A program made the translations under genes and the position numbers. The notes below the pieces were generated by a model. It was not told the DNA's origin and did not search any database. It saw only the letters and a list, made by a program, of their open reading frames with translations. A stretch of DNA of 64,000 nt. Origin: Alkalidesulfovibrio alkalitolerans DSM 16529. GTDB lineage: Bacteria > Desulfobacterota > Desulfovibrionia > Desulfovibrionales > Desulfovibrionaceae. Positions within the stretch are counted from its first letter, which is position 1. Each line of letters begins with the position of its first letter. Positions 8,883 through 17,451 of this stretch are shown here, in pieces. The stretch covers positions 62,001-126,000 of the forward strand of contig NZ_ATHI01000027.1 of NCBI RefSeq assembly GCF_000422245.1, read 5' to 3'.

Positions 8883-10296
8883 TTCGTTTCCTGCGTTTGA
8901 CGAGCGCAAATCGGCTCCAATCCTTGCACGTGAAGATATAGAGGACGATCAGCGCCTGCAATGCCTGCGAAAGCAGCATGGCCAGCCACACGCCCTCGGC
9001 CCGCTCCATGAGCACGTGGCCGAGCAGCCAGGCCAGGGGCAGGCGCACGCCCCAGGAGACCGCGCCGAAGACCAGCAGGTTGTACAGCGTGGCCCCGGCC
9101 CCGGTCATCGCGCCCGCGAGCGTCATGGTCGTCAGGGTGAAGGGGATGGCCAGCAGGTTGTAGGCCAGATAGTCGATGGTCTGAATTTGTACGGCCGCGT
9201 CCGGGGCCACCAGCGCGGCCACCGGCTCGACCACGGCCCAAAGCCCCACGGCCAGGAGCGAGATCACGGCCACGGCCAGCCCGAGCAGGCGCAGGACGTA
9301 GGACTTGGCCAAGTCCGGCCTGCCCTGCCCCAGGTATTGCCCCACGAGGATTGAGGCGGTCATGTTGAAGGCGAAGCCGGGCAGGAAGAGGATCGACTCC
9401 ACGCGAAGCCCGGCGCTCATGCCTGCCAGGGCGGCCACGCTCTCTTTGGGCAGGGAGGCCACGATGGCGAAGAGCACCAGATACGCGCCGTGCCACACGA
9501 CCTGCATGAGCCCGCCGGGCCAGGCCACCCTGACGATGTAAGGCAGTGCGCGCCGGGCCCAGCGCCAGGGGGGGAACGAGCCGAGGGCGAGCAGGCCGTC
9601 GCGACGGAGCATCCACAGGTTCAGGGCCGCGCCCGCCGTGATCGAGCCGAACGTGGCCCAGGCCAGACCTTTGTAGCCCAGATCGGGAAATCCCCACATG
9701 CCAAGGCCCAGGCCGAAGTCGCCCACGGTGTTGACGATCATGACCAGGATCATGGCGTACAGCGGCTGCATGACCTTCTTCTGGGCCCGGAACAGGGCGT
9801 TGACCAGAATGAAGATGTAGTAGACCGGCAGGAGCAGCACGAAGATGTCGTAGTAGGTCTCCATGACCGGACGCACGGCGGGCGGAACCTGGAGAATGTC
9901 CAGTACCGGCCCCTTGAAGGGCAGGCAGACGAGCAGGATCAGCGCGCCCGAAAAAACGCCCGTGAGCAGCACCAGTCCCACGTAGCGCCTGACGCGGTGC
10001 ATGAGCCCCGCGCCCATGGACTGCGCGACGGCGGCCACCGCGCCGTTGGCCACGGCCACGGCCACCACCAGGAAGAAGAAGAGCAGCGAGTTGACCATGC
10101 CCATGGCCGCCTGCACCTCGCTGCCGATGCGGCCCGCCACCAGCACGTCCACGAAGCCGATGCAGAAATGGAAGAGCATCATCAGCATCTGCGGCCAGGC
10201 CAGGCCCCAGATGTCGGCCAGCGCGCCTTTCGCGCCCGGCGCGGGCGCGGGCGTGGCCTGCGATGGGACGGTCTTTTTCCGGAGTGCTGCGGTCAT
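8872..10296 (-). CDS. MATE family multidrug/cation efflux transporter
   Basis: A 474-residue membrane protein with about twelve hydrophobic segments arranged as two homologous bundles, the MATE fold, exchanging Na+ or H+ for organic cations or metabolites. Typical landmarks are the early LAWPQMLMMLFHFCIGFVD helix, GRIGSEVQAAMGM, and in the second half the GLRVESILFLPGFAFNMT helix followed by VGQYLGQGRPDLA. The N-terminal 24 residues are polar with a PAPAPGAK stretch. The substrate is unknown. It is upstream of and overlaps the DUF2156 gene. Confidence 0.9.
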   Translation of the reverse strand: MTAALRKKTVPSQATPAPAPGAKGALADIWGLAWPQMLMMLFHFCIGFVDVLVAGRIGSEVQAAMGMVNSLLFFFLVVAVAVANGAVAAVAQSMGAGLMHRVRRYVGLVLLTGVFSGALILLVCLPFKGPVLDILQVPPAVRPVMETYYDIFVLLLPVYYIFILVNALFRAQKKVMQPLYAMILVMIVNTVGDFGLGLGMWGFPDLGYKGLAWATFGSITAGAALNLWMLRRDGLLALGSFPPWRWARRALPYIVRVAWPGGLMQVVWHGAYLVLFAIVASLPKESVAALAGMSAGLRVESILFLPGFAFNMTASILVGQYLGQGRPDLAKSYVLRLLGLAVAVISLLAVGLWAVVEPVAALVAPDAAVQIQTIDYLAYNLLAIPFTLTTMTLAGAMTGAGATLYNLLVFGAVSWGVRLPLAWLLGHVLMERAEGVWLAMLLSQALQALIVLYIFTCKDWSRFALVKRRKRNGP

Positions 10297-10713
10297 GTGC
10301 GTTGTGTCTCGAAAGGTGAAATCCGGTCGCGTGTCCGGTGCGGGGAATCGCGGCAGTCCGTCCTATCCCAGCGTCTGCGGAAAAGCAAACCAGGCTGCGC
10401 GAAAGCCCATTCGCGGCTTTTTGTGCAGCCCGGCGGAAAAGGGGACCACGTTCGAACGAAGGCCGCCGCCGGACGGCTTCGCGTTTTGTGCGGGGCGCAT
10501 GGGGACATGCCCGGTTTGGCGACGATTTTTCCCTTGCTGGTCTGGTCGTTCTGGGCTAAATCGTACCCAAATGGATATGCTAATTTTAGCAGATGTTAAG
10601 CGTAACAGATGTTATCTGAAACAGATGTTTGTTGAAACACAAGTCGCCCGTCAGGGCGGGGCGCGGCTTTGCGGAGGTCTCCCCTCCGCCCTCCGGCCGC
10701 GAGGGAGGTACGC
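10297..10713. other. Intergenic region between MATE and ModE-like genes
   Basis: This 417-base divergent region holds no convincing gene. The first 250 bases are GC-rich. From about 10555 to 10640 it becomes AT-rich and contains the palindromic arms GCTA-N4-TAGC (10580-10590 area) and three direct repeats described separately, so the regulatory region of the ModE-like operon is there. Confidence 0.5.
10590..10629 (+). repeat. Three direct repeats of CAGATGTT, 16-bp period
   Basis: CAGATGTT occurs at 10590-10597, 10606-10613 and 10622-10629, each start exactly 16 bases from the previous one, about 85-125 bases before the ModE-like start codon. The intervening octamers (AAGCGTAA, ATCTGAAA) differ but both end in AA. 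The arrangement suggests cooperative binding of a regulator, possibly the ModE-like protein itself. Confidence 0.7.
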
Positions 10714-11082
10714 ATGACGTCGATGAAGGCCAGGCTTCGCCTGCGCATGTGGCTGGAGATGGACGGCGAGCAGGCCCTGGGCCTTGGCCGGGCCATCCTG
10801 CTGAGTGAAATCGAGCGGCAAGGCTCGCTGAACAAGGCGGCCAAGGCCCTTGGCATGTCGTATCGGGCGGCCTGGGGACGGCTGAAGAAGACCGAGGAGG
10901 TCATGGGCGTGTCCCTGGTGGCCGAGCAGGAAAAAGGGCGCGGTTTCACCCTCACGCCGCAGGCGCGCGAGCTCGTGGACACGTTCCAGGCCTGGTACGA
11001 TGACGTGGAAACCTATGCCCTGAAGACGGCCACGGCCCGTTTTCCTTTCCCCGTAACCCCGTACGCGAGCGAGGAATCATGA
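10714..11082 (+). CDS. ModE-type winged-helix regulator (N-terminal domain only)
   Basis: A 122-residue DNA-binding protein matching the N-terminal domain of ModE: LGRAILLSEIERQGSLNKAAKALGMSYRAAWGRLKK and a wing LVAEQEKGRGFTLTPQA. It lacks the C-terminal molybdate-binding Mop domains. ATG 10714 has GGGAGG seven bases upstream. Its stop overlaps the start of the FmdE-like gene (ATGA), so translation is coupled and it probably controls the operon in response to molybdenum, tungsten or cofactor status; the effector is unknown. Confidence 0.85.
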   Translation: MTSMKARLRLRMWLEMDGEQALGLGRAILLSEIERQGSLNKAAKALGMSYRAAWGRLKKTEEVMGVSLVAEQEKGRGFTLTPQARELVDTFQAWYDDVETYALKTATARFPFPVTPYASEES

Positions 11083-12740
11083 CCGCGCCCGACACCGCAG
11101 TGACCTTCATCGGCCCCTGGTCCTTCGAGGACTACGTGGAGGAATGCCGCAAGTTCCACAGCTACCCCGCGCCCGGCCTGATCCTTGGCGGCATCATGGT
11201 CCAGGCCTGCAAGCGTCGCATCCCCGAGGGCGTGCTCTTCGAGGCACTGGCCGAGACGTCGTCCTGTCTGCCCGACGCGGTGCAGTTGCTCACGCCCTGC
11301 ACCGCGGGCAACGGCTGGCTTCGGGTTGTGGACCTGGGGCGCTACGCCGTGACGCTCTACAACAAGTACACGGGCGAGGGCGTGCGCGCCTCGGTTGACC
11401 CGGAAAAGCTCGACGCCTGGCCCGAGCTCAAGGGCTGGCTGATGAAGCTGAAGACCAAGAAAGAACAGGATTCCGACCGGCTGCGCGAGGAGATGCGGCT
11501 TGCGGGCGAATCCATCCTGGCCGTTGCCGAGGCGCAGGTGGAGCCCGCCTACGTGGGCAAGACCAGCAAGGGCGCCATCGCGGTCTGCCCCTTGTGCCGC
11601 GAGGCCTATCCCCGGCGGCACGGCGGCATCTGCCGGGGCTGCCAGGGTGAGGCTCCAACCAGGGCGGCCGGGGCGATCGCGAGAAACGAGGCCCAGGCAA
11701 AGCCGAACCTCACGGCCGTGCCCGTGGAAGAGGCCGTGGGCAAGACGGTTTTGCACGACATGACGCGCATCGAGCCGGGCGAGAGCAAGGGCGCGGAGTT
11801 CGTCAGCGGCCAGACCCTGACCGCGGGCGACGTCTGCCGCCTGCAGGCCATGGGCCGCATGCGCGTCTATCTCATGGAGGACAACGAGCCCGGCCACGAC
11901 TGGGTGCACGAGGACGAGGCGGCCAAGGCCTTCGCCCACGGCCTCTCGGCCGACGGTTCGCTCGCGGCCAAGGGCCCGCCACGCGAGGGCAAGATCACCC
12001 TCGCGGCCACCCAGGACGGGCTACTCGTGGTGGATGAGGAGGCGCTGGAGCGCTTCAACCTCGTGCCCGGCGTCATGGCCGCAAGCCTGCACGGTTTCTC
12101 GCGCGTCACCGAGGGCCAGGCCGTGGCCGCCACGCGCGCCATTCCGCTCTATCTGCCGCGCGAGGACTTCCGCAAGGCCTGCGCCCTGCTCGACGCCGCG
12201 CCGCCGCTTCGCGTCGTGGCCGTCAAGCCGCCGCGCGCTGGGCTGCTCATTACCGGCACAGAGGTCTTCACCGGGGCCATCAAGGACCGCTTCGAGCCCA
12301 TCCTGCGCGAGAAGATCGCGGGTTACGGTGGCAGCGTGGTCAAGACCGTGTTCGCGCCCGACGACGCGGCCCTGATCCGCGACGGCGCGCGCGCCCTGCT
12401 GGACGCGGGCGCGGACCTGGTCATCACCACGGCCGGGCTCTCCGTGGACCCCGACGACGTGACCCGCCAGGGGCTCATGGACGCCGGGGCCGAGGACATG
12501 CTTTACGGCATGCCGGTCATTCCCGGGGCCATGAGTCTCGTCGGCCGCATCGGTCCGGCCAGGCTTTTGGGCGTGCCCGCCTGCGCCCTGTACTTCAAGA
12601 CCACGGCCCTGGACCTGCTCCTGCCGCGCTTGCTCTCGGGCCTGCCCATCACCCGCCGCGATCTGGCGCGCATGGGCCACGGCGGGCTTTGCCGCGACTG
12701 CCCGGAGTGCGCCTTCCCGCACTGCCCGTTCGGGAAGTAG
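11079..12740 (+). CDS. FmdE domain/molybdopterin-binding (MoeA-like) fusion protein
   Basis: A 553-residue soluble fusion. Residues 1-120 are FmdE-like (KFHSYPAPGLILGGIM, a Cys at 63 and 74 within CLPDAVQLLTPCTAGNGW), as in the protein linked to tungsten formylmethanofuran dehydrogenase. A zinc-finger-like set Cys170, Cys173, Cys185, Cys188 follows. From about residue 210 it resembles MoeA/MoaB cofactor-binding proteins: AGLLITGTEVFTG, DLVITTAGLSVDPDD, and GMPVIPGAM. The extreme C terminus adds four more cysteines (GLCRDCPECAFPHC). It is translationally coupled to the ModE-like gene. A role in molybdopterin or tungstopterin handling for a formate dehydrogenase or related enzyme is likely; none is nearby. 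Confidence 0.82.
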   Translation: MTAPDTAVTFIGPWSFEDYVEECRKFHSYPAPGLILGGIMVQACKRRIPEGVLFEALAETSSCLPDAVQLLTPCTAGNGWLRVVDLGRYAVTLYNKYTGEGVRASVDPEKLDAWPELKGWLMKLKTKKEQDSDRLREEMRLAGESILAVAEAQVEPAYVGKTSKGAIAVCPLCREAYPRRHGGICRGCQGEAPTRAAGAIARNEAQAKPNLTAVPVEEAVGKTVLHDMTRIEPGESKGAEFVSGQTLTAGDVCRLQAMGRMRVYLMEDNEPGHDWVHEDEAAKAFAHGLSADGSLAAKGPPREGKITLAATQDGLLVVDEEALERFNLVPGVMAASLHGFSRVTEGQAVAATRAIPLYLPREDFRKACALLDAAPPLRVVAVKPPRAGLLITGTEVFTGAIKDRFEPILREKIAGYGGSVVKTVFAPDDAALIRDGARALLDAGADLVITTAGLSVDPDDVTRQGLMDAGAEDMLYGMPVIPGAMSLVGRIGPARLLGVPACALYFKTTALDLLLPRLLSGLPITRRDLARMGHGGLCRDCPECAFPHCPFGK

Positions 12741-12766
12741 GCGCACAGACCCTTCCTGCCACGAGA

Positions 12767-12803
12767 AAAGCCCGGCGCGGAGAATGATCCGCGCCGGGCT
12801 TTT
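12767..12803 (+). terminator. Terminator after the FmdE-like gene
   Basis: A near-perfect 15-bp stem, AAAAGCCCGGCGCGG paired with CCGCGCCGGGCTTTT, with an 8-base loop. T-rich on both strands, so it can end transcription in either direction. Confidence 0.88.
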
Positions 12804-12947
12804 CGGTTCGTCCCCAGAGCGCAAGATGCGCAATGCTCTCTTGCCCCGGAGAATCAGTACCTTTGGCGGCGAAGCCAAAGGAGCGCAGAGCTACATACGC
12901 TGTACTCCCGATCGATGGCTGCCCAAAGCTGCTGACAAACATCCCCC
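12804..12947. other. Intergenic region with a short hairpin
   Basis: Between the terminator and the palindromic repeat the only structure seen is CCTTTGGC-N6-GCCAAAGG (12860-12881), an 8-bp perfect hairpin. No gene is apparent. Confidence 0.5.
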
Positions 12948-13074
12948 GCAGGCCGCTGAAAAGGCGTTGGACGCAAGGCGCGAGAGCCGGTCAAGACCGA
13001 CGCGTATCAAAGAATACGCGAGGGTTTGACCGGCTCGAAGCAACGCCGCAGACGGCGCTTTTTCAGCGGCCTGC
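12948..13074. repeat. Full-length 127-bp palindromic repeat, copy A
   Basis: Outer arms GCAGGCCGCTGAAAA and TTTTCAGCGGCCTGC are exact reverse complements at the two ends. A central stem GAGCCGGTCAA / TTGACCGGCTC and an apical CGCGTAT-N6-ATACGCG hairpin complete the structure. It aligns without gaps, end to end, with the copy at 28781-28907. The right arm encodes the last codons and the TGA of katA on the minus strand. Confidence 0.88.
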
Positions 13075-14580
13075 CGCCGTGGCAGTCTCGCGCTCCTCCT
13101 GACTCATGGCCGCGAGCTTCGCCACCTCGGCCGGATCAAGACCCAGGCCCTGGGCCACGCGGGTTCCGTACTCCTTGTCGGCCTTATAGAACAGCGCGCA
13201 TTGGCGCAACTGGATGCGCTTTTGCGCGTTGCCCAAATGGTCAACGAGGTTGCCCACGAGGTTGTCGCGGTCCTTCTTGCTCATGACCTTGCGGTAGAGG
13301 TCGCCCGCCTGCACGAAATCGTCGTTGGGATGGGTGTAGGCGAAACGCCCGGCATGGTCGTGGACCGGGAATCCCGGCTCCTTGGCCGAGGCGTGGGGCG
13401 CGGGTCCGCCAAAGCTGTTGGGCCAGTAGTTGGGGCCGCTGCCCCCGCCGTCGTCCGTGCGCATGAAGCCGTCGCGCTGGTAGCTCATCTCGGGCGCGGC
13501 CTTGGGCTGGTTGACCGGGATGAGGTGGTAGTTGGGCCCCAGGCGGTGGATGTGCGTATCGTGGTAGGAGAAGACGCGCGCCTGCAGCATCTTGTCCGGC
13601 GAGATGGCGATGCCGGGCACCATGTTGCTGGGGCCGAACGCCGCCTGCTCGACCTCGGCGAAGTAGTTCACCGGATTCCGGTTCAGGACCAGCTTGCCCA
13701 CGGTGATGGGCGGCACGTCGGCGTGCGGCCAGACCTTGGTGATGTCGAAGATGTCGAAGCGGTAGTCCAGGCCCTGCTCATAGGGCATGATCTGCATCTC
13801 CAGCGTCCAGGACGGATTCTCGCCCCGGGCAATGGCCTCGAAGAGGTCGCGCGTGGCGTGGTCCGGGTCCGAGCCCTTGAGCTTCTCCGCCTCCTGGCGG
13901 GTCAGGTTCTTGATCTTCTGGTCGGTCTTGAAGTGGTACTTGACCCAGAACTGTTCGCCCTTGGCGTTGTACCACTTGTAGGTGTGGCTGCTGTAGCCGT
14001 TCATGTGGCGATAGGTGGCCGGGGTGCCTCGATCGGAGAAGAGGATCGTCACCTGATGGATGGATTCCGGCGTCAGGGAGAGGAAATCCCAGAACATGTC
14101 CGGGTCCTTCAGGTTGGTGGCCGGGTTGCGCTTCTGGGTGTGGATGAAGTCCGGGAACTTGAGGGGATCGCGGATGAAGAAGACGGGCGTGTTGTTGCCC
14201 ACGAAGTCGTAGTTGCCGTCCTCGGTGTAGAATTTGACCGCGAAGCCGCGCGGGTCGCGCTCGGCGTCGGCCGAGCCCTTCTCGCCGCCCACGGTGGAGA
14301 AGCGGGCGAAGACCTCGGTGCGCTTGCCGACCTTGGAGAGGAACTTGGCCTTGGTGTAGCGGGTCACGTCGGCCGTGACCTCGAAGTAGCCGCCCGCGCC
14401 CGCGCCCTTGGCGTGCACCACGCGTTCGGGGATGCGCTCGCGGTCGAAGTGGGCGAGCTTCTCCAGCAGGTGCGCGTCCTGCATCAGCACCGGGCCCCGA
14501 TTGCCCGCGGTCATGCTGTTCTGGTCGTCGCCCACGGGGATGCCGAAGGCCGTGGTCAGGGGCTTCATTTTCTTGGCCAT
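13063..14580 (-). CDS. katA: Haem catalase (small-subunit, clade 3 type)
   Basis: A 505-residue monofunctional catalase converting hydrogen peroxide to water and oxygen. Landmarks: [18 protein letters not shown] (distal His), [11 protein letters not shown] (Asn), and [17 protein letters not shown], carrying the proximal Tyr haem ligand. Length and sequence fit small-subunit catalases. The promoter holds a PerR-type box and perR lies immediately upstream on the same strand, so peroxide induction is expected. The last three codons and the TGA stop lie within the palindromic repeat at 12948-13074, so the present C terminus appears to derive from that element. Confidence 0.96.
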   Translation of the reverse strand: MAKKMKPLTTAFGIPVGDDQNSMTAGNRGPVLMQDAHLLEKLAHFDRERIPERVVHAKGAGAGGYFEVTADVTRYTKAKFLSKVGKRTEVFARFSTVGGEKGSADAERDPRGFAVKFYTEDGNYDFVGNNTPVFFIRDPLKFPDFIHTQKRNPATNLKDPDMFWDFLSLTPESIHQVTILFSDRGTPATYRHMNGYSSHTYKWYNAKGEQFWVKYHFKTDQKIKNLTRQEAEKLKGSDPDHATRDLFEAIARGENPSWTLEMQIMPYEQGLDYRFDIFDITKVWPHADVPPITVGKLVLNRNPVNYFAEVEQAAFGPSNMVPGIAISPDKMLQARVFSYHDTHIHRLGPNYHLIPVNQPKAAPEMSYQRDGFMRTDDGGGSGPNYWPNSFGGPAPHASAKEPGFPVHDHAGRFAYTHPNDDFVQAGDLYRKVMSKKDRDNLVGNLVDHLGNAQKRIQLRQCALFYKADKEYGTRVAQGLGLDPAEVAKLAAMSQEERETATAAGR

Positions 14581-14698
14581 GGATTCCTCCTTGCTGTTTG
14601 CTGTTCCTTGGTCCGAACGTCCGGCGAAGCGCGCCGGGGTGCGCCGCGAGGCGCTCGATTTCCCCCGGATACCCCGGAGGGGATGGAGACTGTCTCAT

Positions 14699-14727
14699 TC
14701 TGTACGGAGAATGATTCTCCATGGCAA
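14699..14727 (-). promoter_or_regulatory. katA promoter with embedded PerR/Fur-type box
   Basis: On the minus strand TTGCCA (14727-14722) and TACAGA (14704-14699) are 17 bases apart. The intervening palindrome GGAGAAT-G-ATTCTCC (14706-14720) is a 7-1-7 inverted repeat, the architecture bound by Fur-family dimers, and it fills the spacer so a bound repressor would exclude RNA polymerase. The predicted start is about 110 bases before the katA ATG. Confidence 0.8.
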
Positions 14728-14861
14728 GGGAAAATTTCTTTCGCGGACCGCCTGCGACGATTCGCAGGAAGCTGCTGGACCGAGCGGATCGAACGGCGTT
14801 TACGGGTCTGGGGATCGAGTCCGGTGCGCCAGGGAACTAACCCTGGGCCGGGGCTGGGGCG

Positions 14862-15350
14862 TCAGGATTGCTTGGCGCGACAGACCGGGCACAGCCCGTA
14901 GAAATCGAGCCGGTGCGAGGAGACGGCGAAGCCGGTGCGGCGGGAAAGCTCCTCGGCGAGATTGTCCAGGCCGGGCAGGTCCGGATCGACGATCGCACCG
15001 CAGGCGGTGCAGATCAGGTGCGGATGGGGATCGGGCCTGTGGCCGTCGTAGCGGTTGTCGCGGTCGCTGAACTGCAGTTCCAGCACCTCGCCCGCCTGCT
15101 TGAGCAGGGCAATGGTCTTATAGACCGTGGCCAGGCTCATGGAAGGGTGCTCGGGTTGCAGGCGGGCGTGGACCTGCTCGGCCGACGGGTGCCCTTCGCT
15201 GGCCGCGAGCACTTTGAGGATGGCCAGTCGCTGCGGCGTGAGCTTGTGTCCGGCGGCCTTGAGGCGCGCCGCCATGTCCGCTTGACGTTCTTCGAACGAG
15301 GAAAGTTTAGGCACCGTGTATTTCCATGAAGAATTCGGGTAGCTTTGCAC
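14862..15350 (-). CDS. perR: PerR-like Fur family peroxide-responsive repressor
   Basis: A Fur-family metalloregulator of 162 residues from GTG 15350; a GTG 36 bases downstream would also give a full domain. The N-terminal winged helix (HKLTPQRLAILKVL, SLATVYKTIALLK) is followed by the dimerisation domain with DNRYDGH, PHPHLICTACG, IVDPDLPGLD and HRLDFYGLCPVC. Two C-x2-C pairs form the structural zinc site, and the Asp/His pattern resembles PerR rather than Fur, which usually has Glu in place of one Asp. It sits directly upstream of katA, whose promoter has a matching operator. Confidence 0.88.
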   Translation of the reverse strand: MQSYPNSSWKYTVPKLSSFEERQADMAARLKAAGHKLTPQRLAILKVLAASEGHPSAEQVHARLQPEHPSMSLATVYKTIALLKQAGEVLELQFSDRDNRYDGHRPDPHPHLICTACGAIVDPDLPGLDNLAEELSRRTGFAVSSHRLDFYGLCPVCRAKQS

Positions 15351-15518
15351 CTATGCCCTCGGACAGACGGTGTCAATGCCGGTGCGGTGCAACGGTTTGT
15401 TGCGCCGGAAAGGGGAGACAAGGGAAGAATCGGCGGGAATTGGCGGAAAGCAAGGGTTTTTGACGATTTCGGCCTTGACCGGCCTTGGCTTGGGGCTTAA
15501 AGCTACGGTGGTCGAAAG

Positions 15519-17387
15519 ATGTATTGTTCGACCCTGGCGACTGCAATGCGAATGCATGAACGACGCATAATCCCCCTGCTCTTGTGGCTCGCCCTGCTTT
15601 TTGCATGGGCTCCGGATGCTGTCGCCTCGAATCTGCAACGCCAATTCAACACCGCTTATTCCGAGTTCCACGCCCTGGCCAAAGACGCCAAGCGGGGGCA
15701 ATTCCGCTCCCACTGGCTGGACGTGGAAAAGCGGTTCCTCGACATCTACAAGGCCAATACCAACGGCTCCCTCGCCCCCAAGGCCCTTTACTACCTGGGT
15801 CGAGTGCATGAGGAACTGGGACAGCGCTCCTTTCTCGCGGCAGACTTCGAGACGTCCTGCGACTACTACCAGCGCATGGCCACGCGTTTTCCGAAGCACC
15901 CCTGGGCCGACGACTGTCTGTATCGCCGGGCCGTGATCCAGCTTGAACGCCTCAAGCGGCCCGATCGCGCCTACGTGGATCTTCTGAACATCGAGCACAA
16001 CCACAAGGACGGCGACATGTACGACAAGGCCGTGGCCTTGTTGCGCAAGATGGATGCCCAAAACGCCACCTCCGCGCCTGCCAGGGCCGCGCCAGCGCCT
16101 GCCGCCGTTGCTCCTTCGCCCTCCCTCGCTCCACCCGCCTCGTCCGCCCAGGCGCAGGCAGCCCAGTCGCAGACCCGCTCGCCCGGCCAACCCGCGCTGC
16201 TCAACCAAGTGCGCTACCACAGCACCGACGACTATACCCGCGTGGTCATCGACATGAGCGGCGAGGCCGGGTTCAAATGGCAGCTCCTGGAGGCGGACAA
16301 GAAGGGCGAACTGCCTACGCGCCTTTACGTGGACCTCATGAACACCGAACTGTCGAGCGAGGCCGCCCGGGACCAGACGGTCAAGGACGGTATCCTCAAG
16401 CAGATCCGCACCGGCCAGAACACACCCACCTCTGCGCGCGTGGTGCTCGATTTCAACGCCTTCAAGGACTACAAGGTCTTTCAGCTTCACGAGCCGTTCC
16501 GCGTGGTGGTGGACGTGTACGGTCCGGGCGCGCCCCAGGTCGTGGCGGCAAAACCCGCTCCCGCGCAACCGGCTCAGGCTGCGCCAAAGGCCGCACCCGT
16601 GCAAAAGAGCGCCGCACAAAAGAGCTCCACGGCCAAGAAGTCCGATTCCATGAAACCCGATGCGGCCCAGCGCCAACAGGCCAGCAGCCTCATCGAGCAA
16701 CTCGGGCTGACCGTGAAGACCATCATGATCGACCCCGGCCACGGCGGAAAGGACGTGGGCGCGGCTGCCAACGGCCTCTACGAGAAAGACATCGTGCTGC
16801 GCGCGGCCAAGATCATCGGTGCGAAGCTCGAAGCCCGCGGTTTTCGCGTCCTCTATACCCGGACCACCGACGTCTTCATCCCGCTGGAGGAGCGCACGGC
16901 CATGGCCAACGTGCGCAAGGCAGATCTTTTTCTCTCCATCCACTGCAACGCCGTGGAAGACCCCGCCGCCAACGGACTCGAAGTCTACAGCCTGAACCTT
17001 GCCCGCACCCAGGACGCCGTGCGCGTGGCCGCGCGCGAGAACGCGGTTTCGGCCAAGCGCATCAGCGATCTGCAGATCATCCTCACCGACCTGATGCTCA
17101 ACTCAAAGGTCAAGGAATCCAAGGATCTGGCCGGGCAGGTGCAAGGCAACATCCTCAAGAGCGTGCGCCCCAAGTACCCCCTGCGCGACCGCAAGCAGCG
17201 CGAGGCGCCGTTCTACGTCCTGATGGGCGCGAAAATGCCCGCCATCCTCATCGAGCTCGGCTATCTGACCAACCCCGAAGAGGCCAAGCGCCTGAGCAAC
17301 CAGGAATATCTGGCACGCATGGCTGACGGCATCGTGAACGGGGTGGTGGCTTACAAGACTACCATCGAACGCTACGCCAGCCGCTGA
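15519..17387 (+). CDS. N-acetylmuramoyl-L-alanine amidase with TPR and AMIN domains (AmiC-like)
   Basis: A 622-residue exported peptidoglycan amidase. A signal peptide (IIPLLLWLALLFAWAPDAVA) ends near residue 36; the true start may be ATG 15546 or 15552. Residues about 40-170 hold TPR-like helices (PKALYYLGRVHEELGQ, DDCLYRRAVIQLE). After an Ala/Pro linker, an AMIN-like domain spans about 226-335. A second Lys/Ala linker leads to the Amidase_3 domain (about 400-620) with zinc ligands in DPGHGG, YEKD, SIHCN and IELGYLTNP. It cleaves the glycan-peptide bond during cell separation. The stop codon is followed directly by a truncated palindromic repeat. Confidence 0.93.
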   Translation: MYCSTLATAMRMHERRIIPLLLWLALLFAWAPDAVASNLQRQFNTAYSEFHALAKDAKRGQFRSHWLDVEKRFLDIYKANTNGSLAPKALYYLGRVHEELGQRSFLAADFETSCDYYQRMATRFPKHPWADDCLYRRAVIQLERLKRPDRAYVDLLNIEHNHKDGDMYDKAVALLRKMDAQNATSAPARAAPAPAAVAPSPSLAPPASSAQAQAAQSQTRSPGQPALLNQVRYHSTDDYTRVVIDMSGEAGFKWQLLEADKKGELPTRLYVDLMNTELSSEAARDQTVKDGILKQIRTGQNTPTSARVVLDFNAFKDYKVFQLHEPFRVVVDVYGPGAPQVVAAKPAPAQPAQAAPKAAPVQKSAAQKSSTAKKSDSMKPDAAQRQQASSLIEQLGLTVKTIMIDPGHGGKDVGAAANGLYEKDIVLRAAKIIGAKLEARGFRVLYTRTTDVFIPLEERTAMANVRKADLFLSIHCNAVEDPAANGLEVYSLNLARTQDAVRVAARENAVSAKRISDLQIILTDLMLNSKVKESKDLAGQVQGNILKSVRPKYPLRDRKQREAPFYVLMGAKMPAILIELGYLTNPEEAKRLSNQEYLARMADGIVNGVVAYKTTIERYASR

Positions 17388-17434
17388 CAGGGCGCTGAAA
17401 AGGCGTCATCTGCGGCGTTGCCGCGAAAGCGCCT
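17388..17434 (+). repeat. Palindromic repeat, left-arm fragment after the amidase stop
   Basis: Immediately after TGA the sequence CAGGGCGCTGAAAAGGCG, then TCATCTGCGGCGTTGC, matches the left arm of the 127-bp element. The right half is missing. A hairpin GGCGTTGCCGCG region remains. Confidence 0.7.
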
Positions 17435-17451
17435 GCCCCGCGCTCCACACC

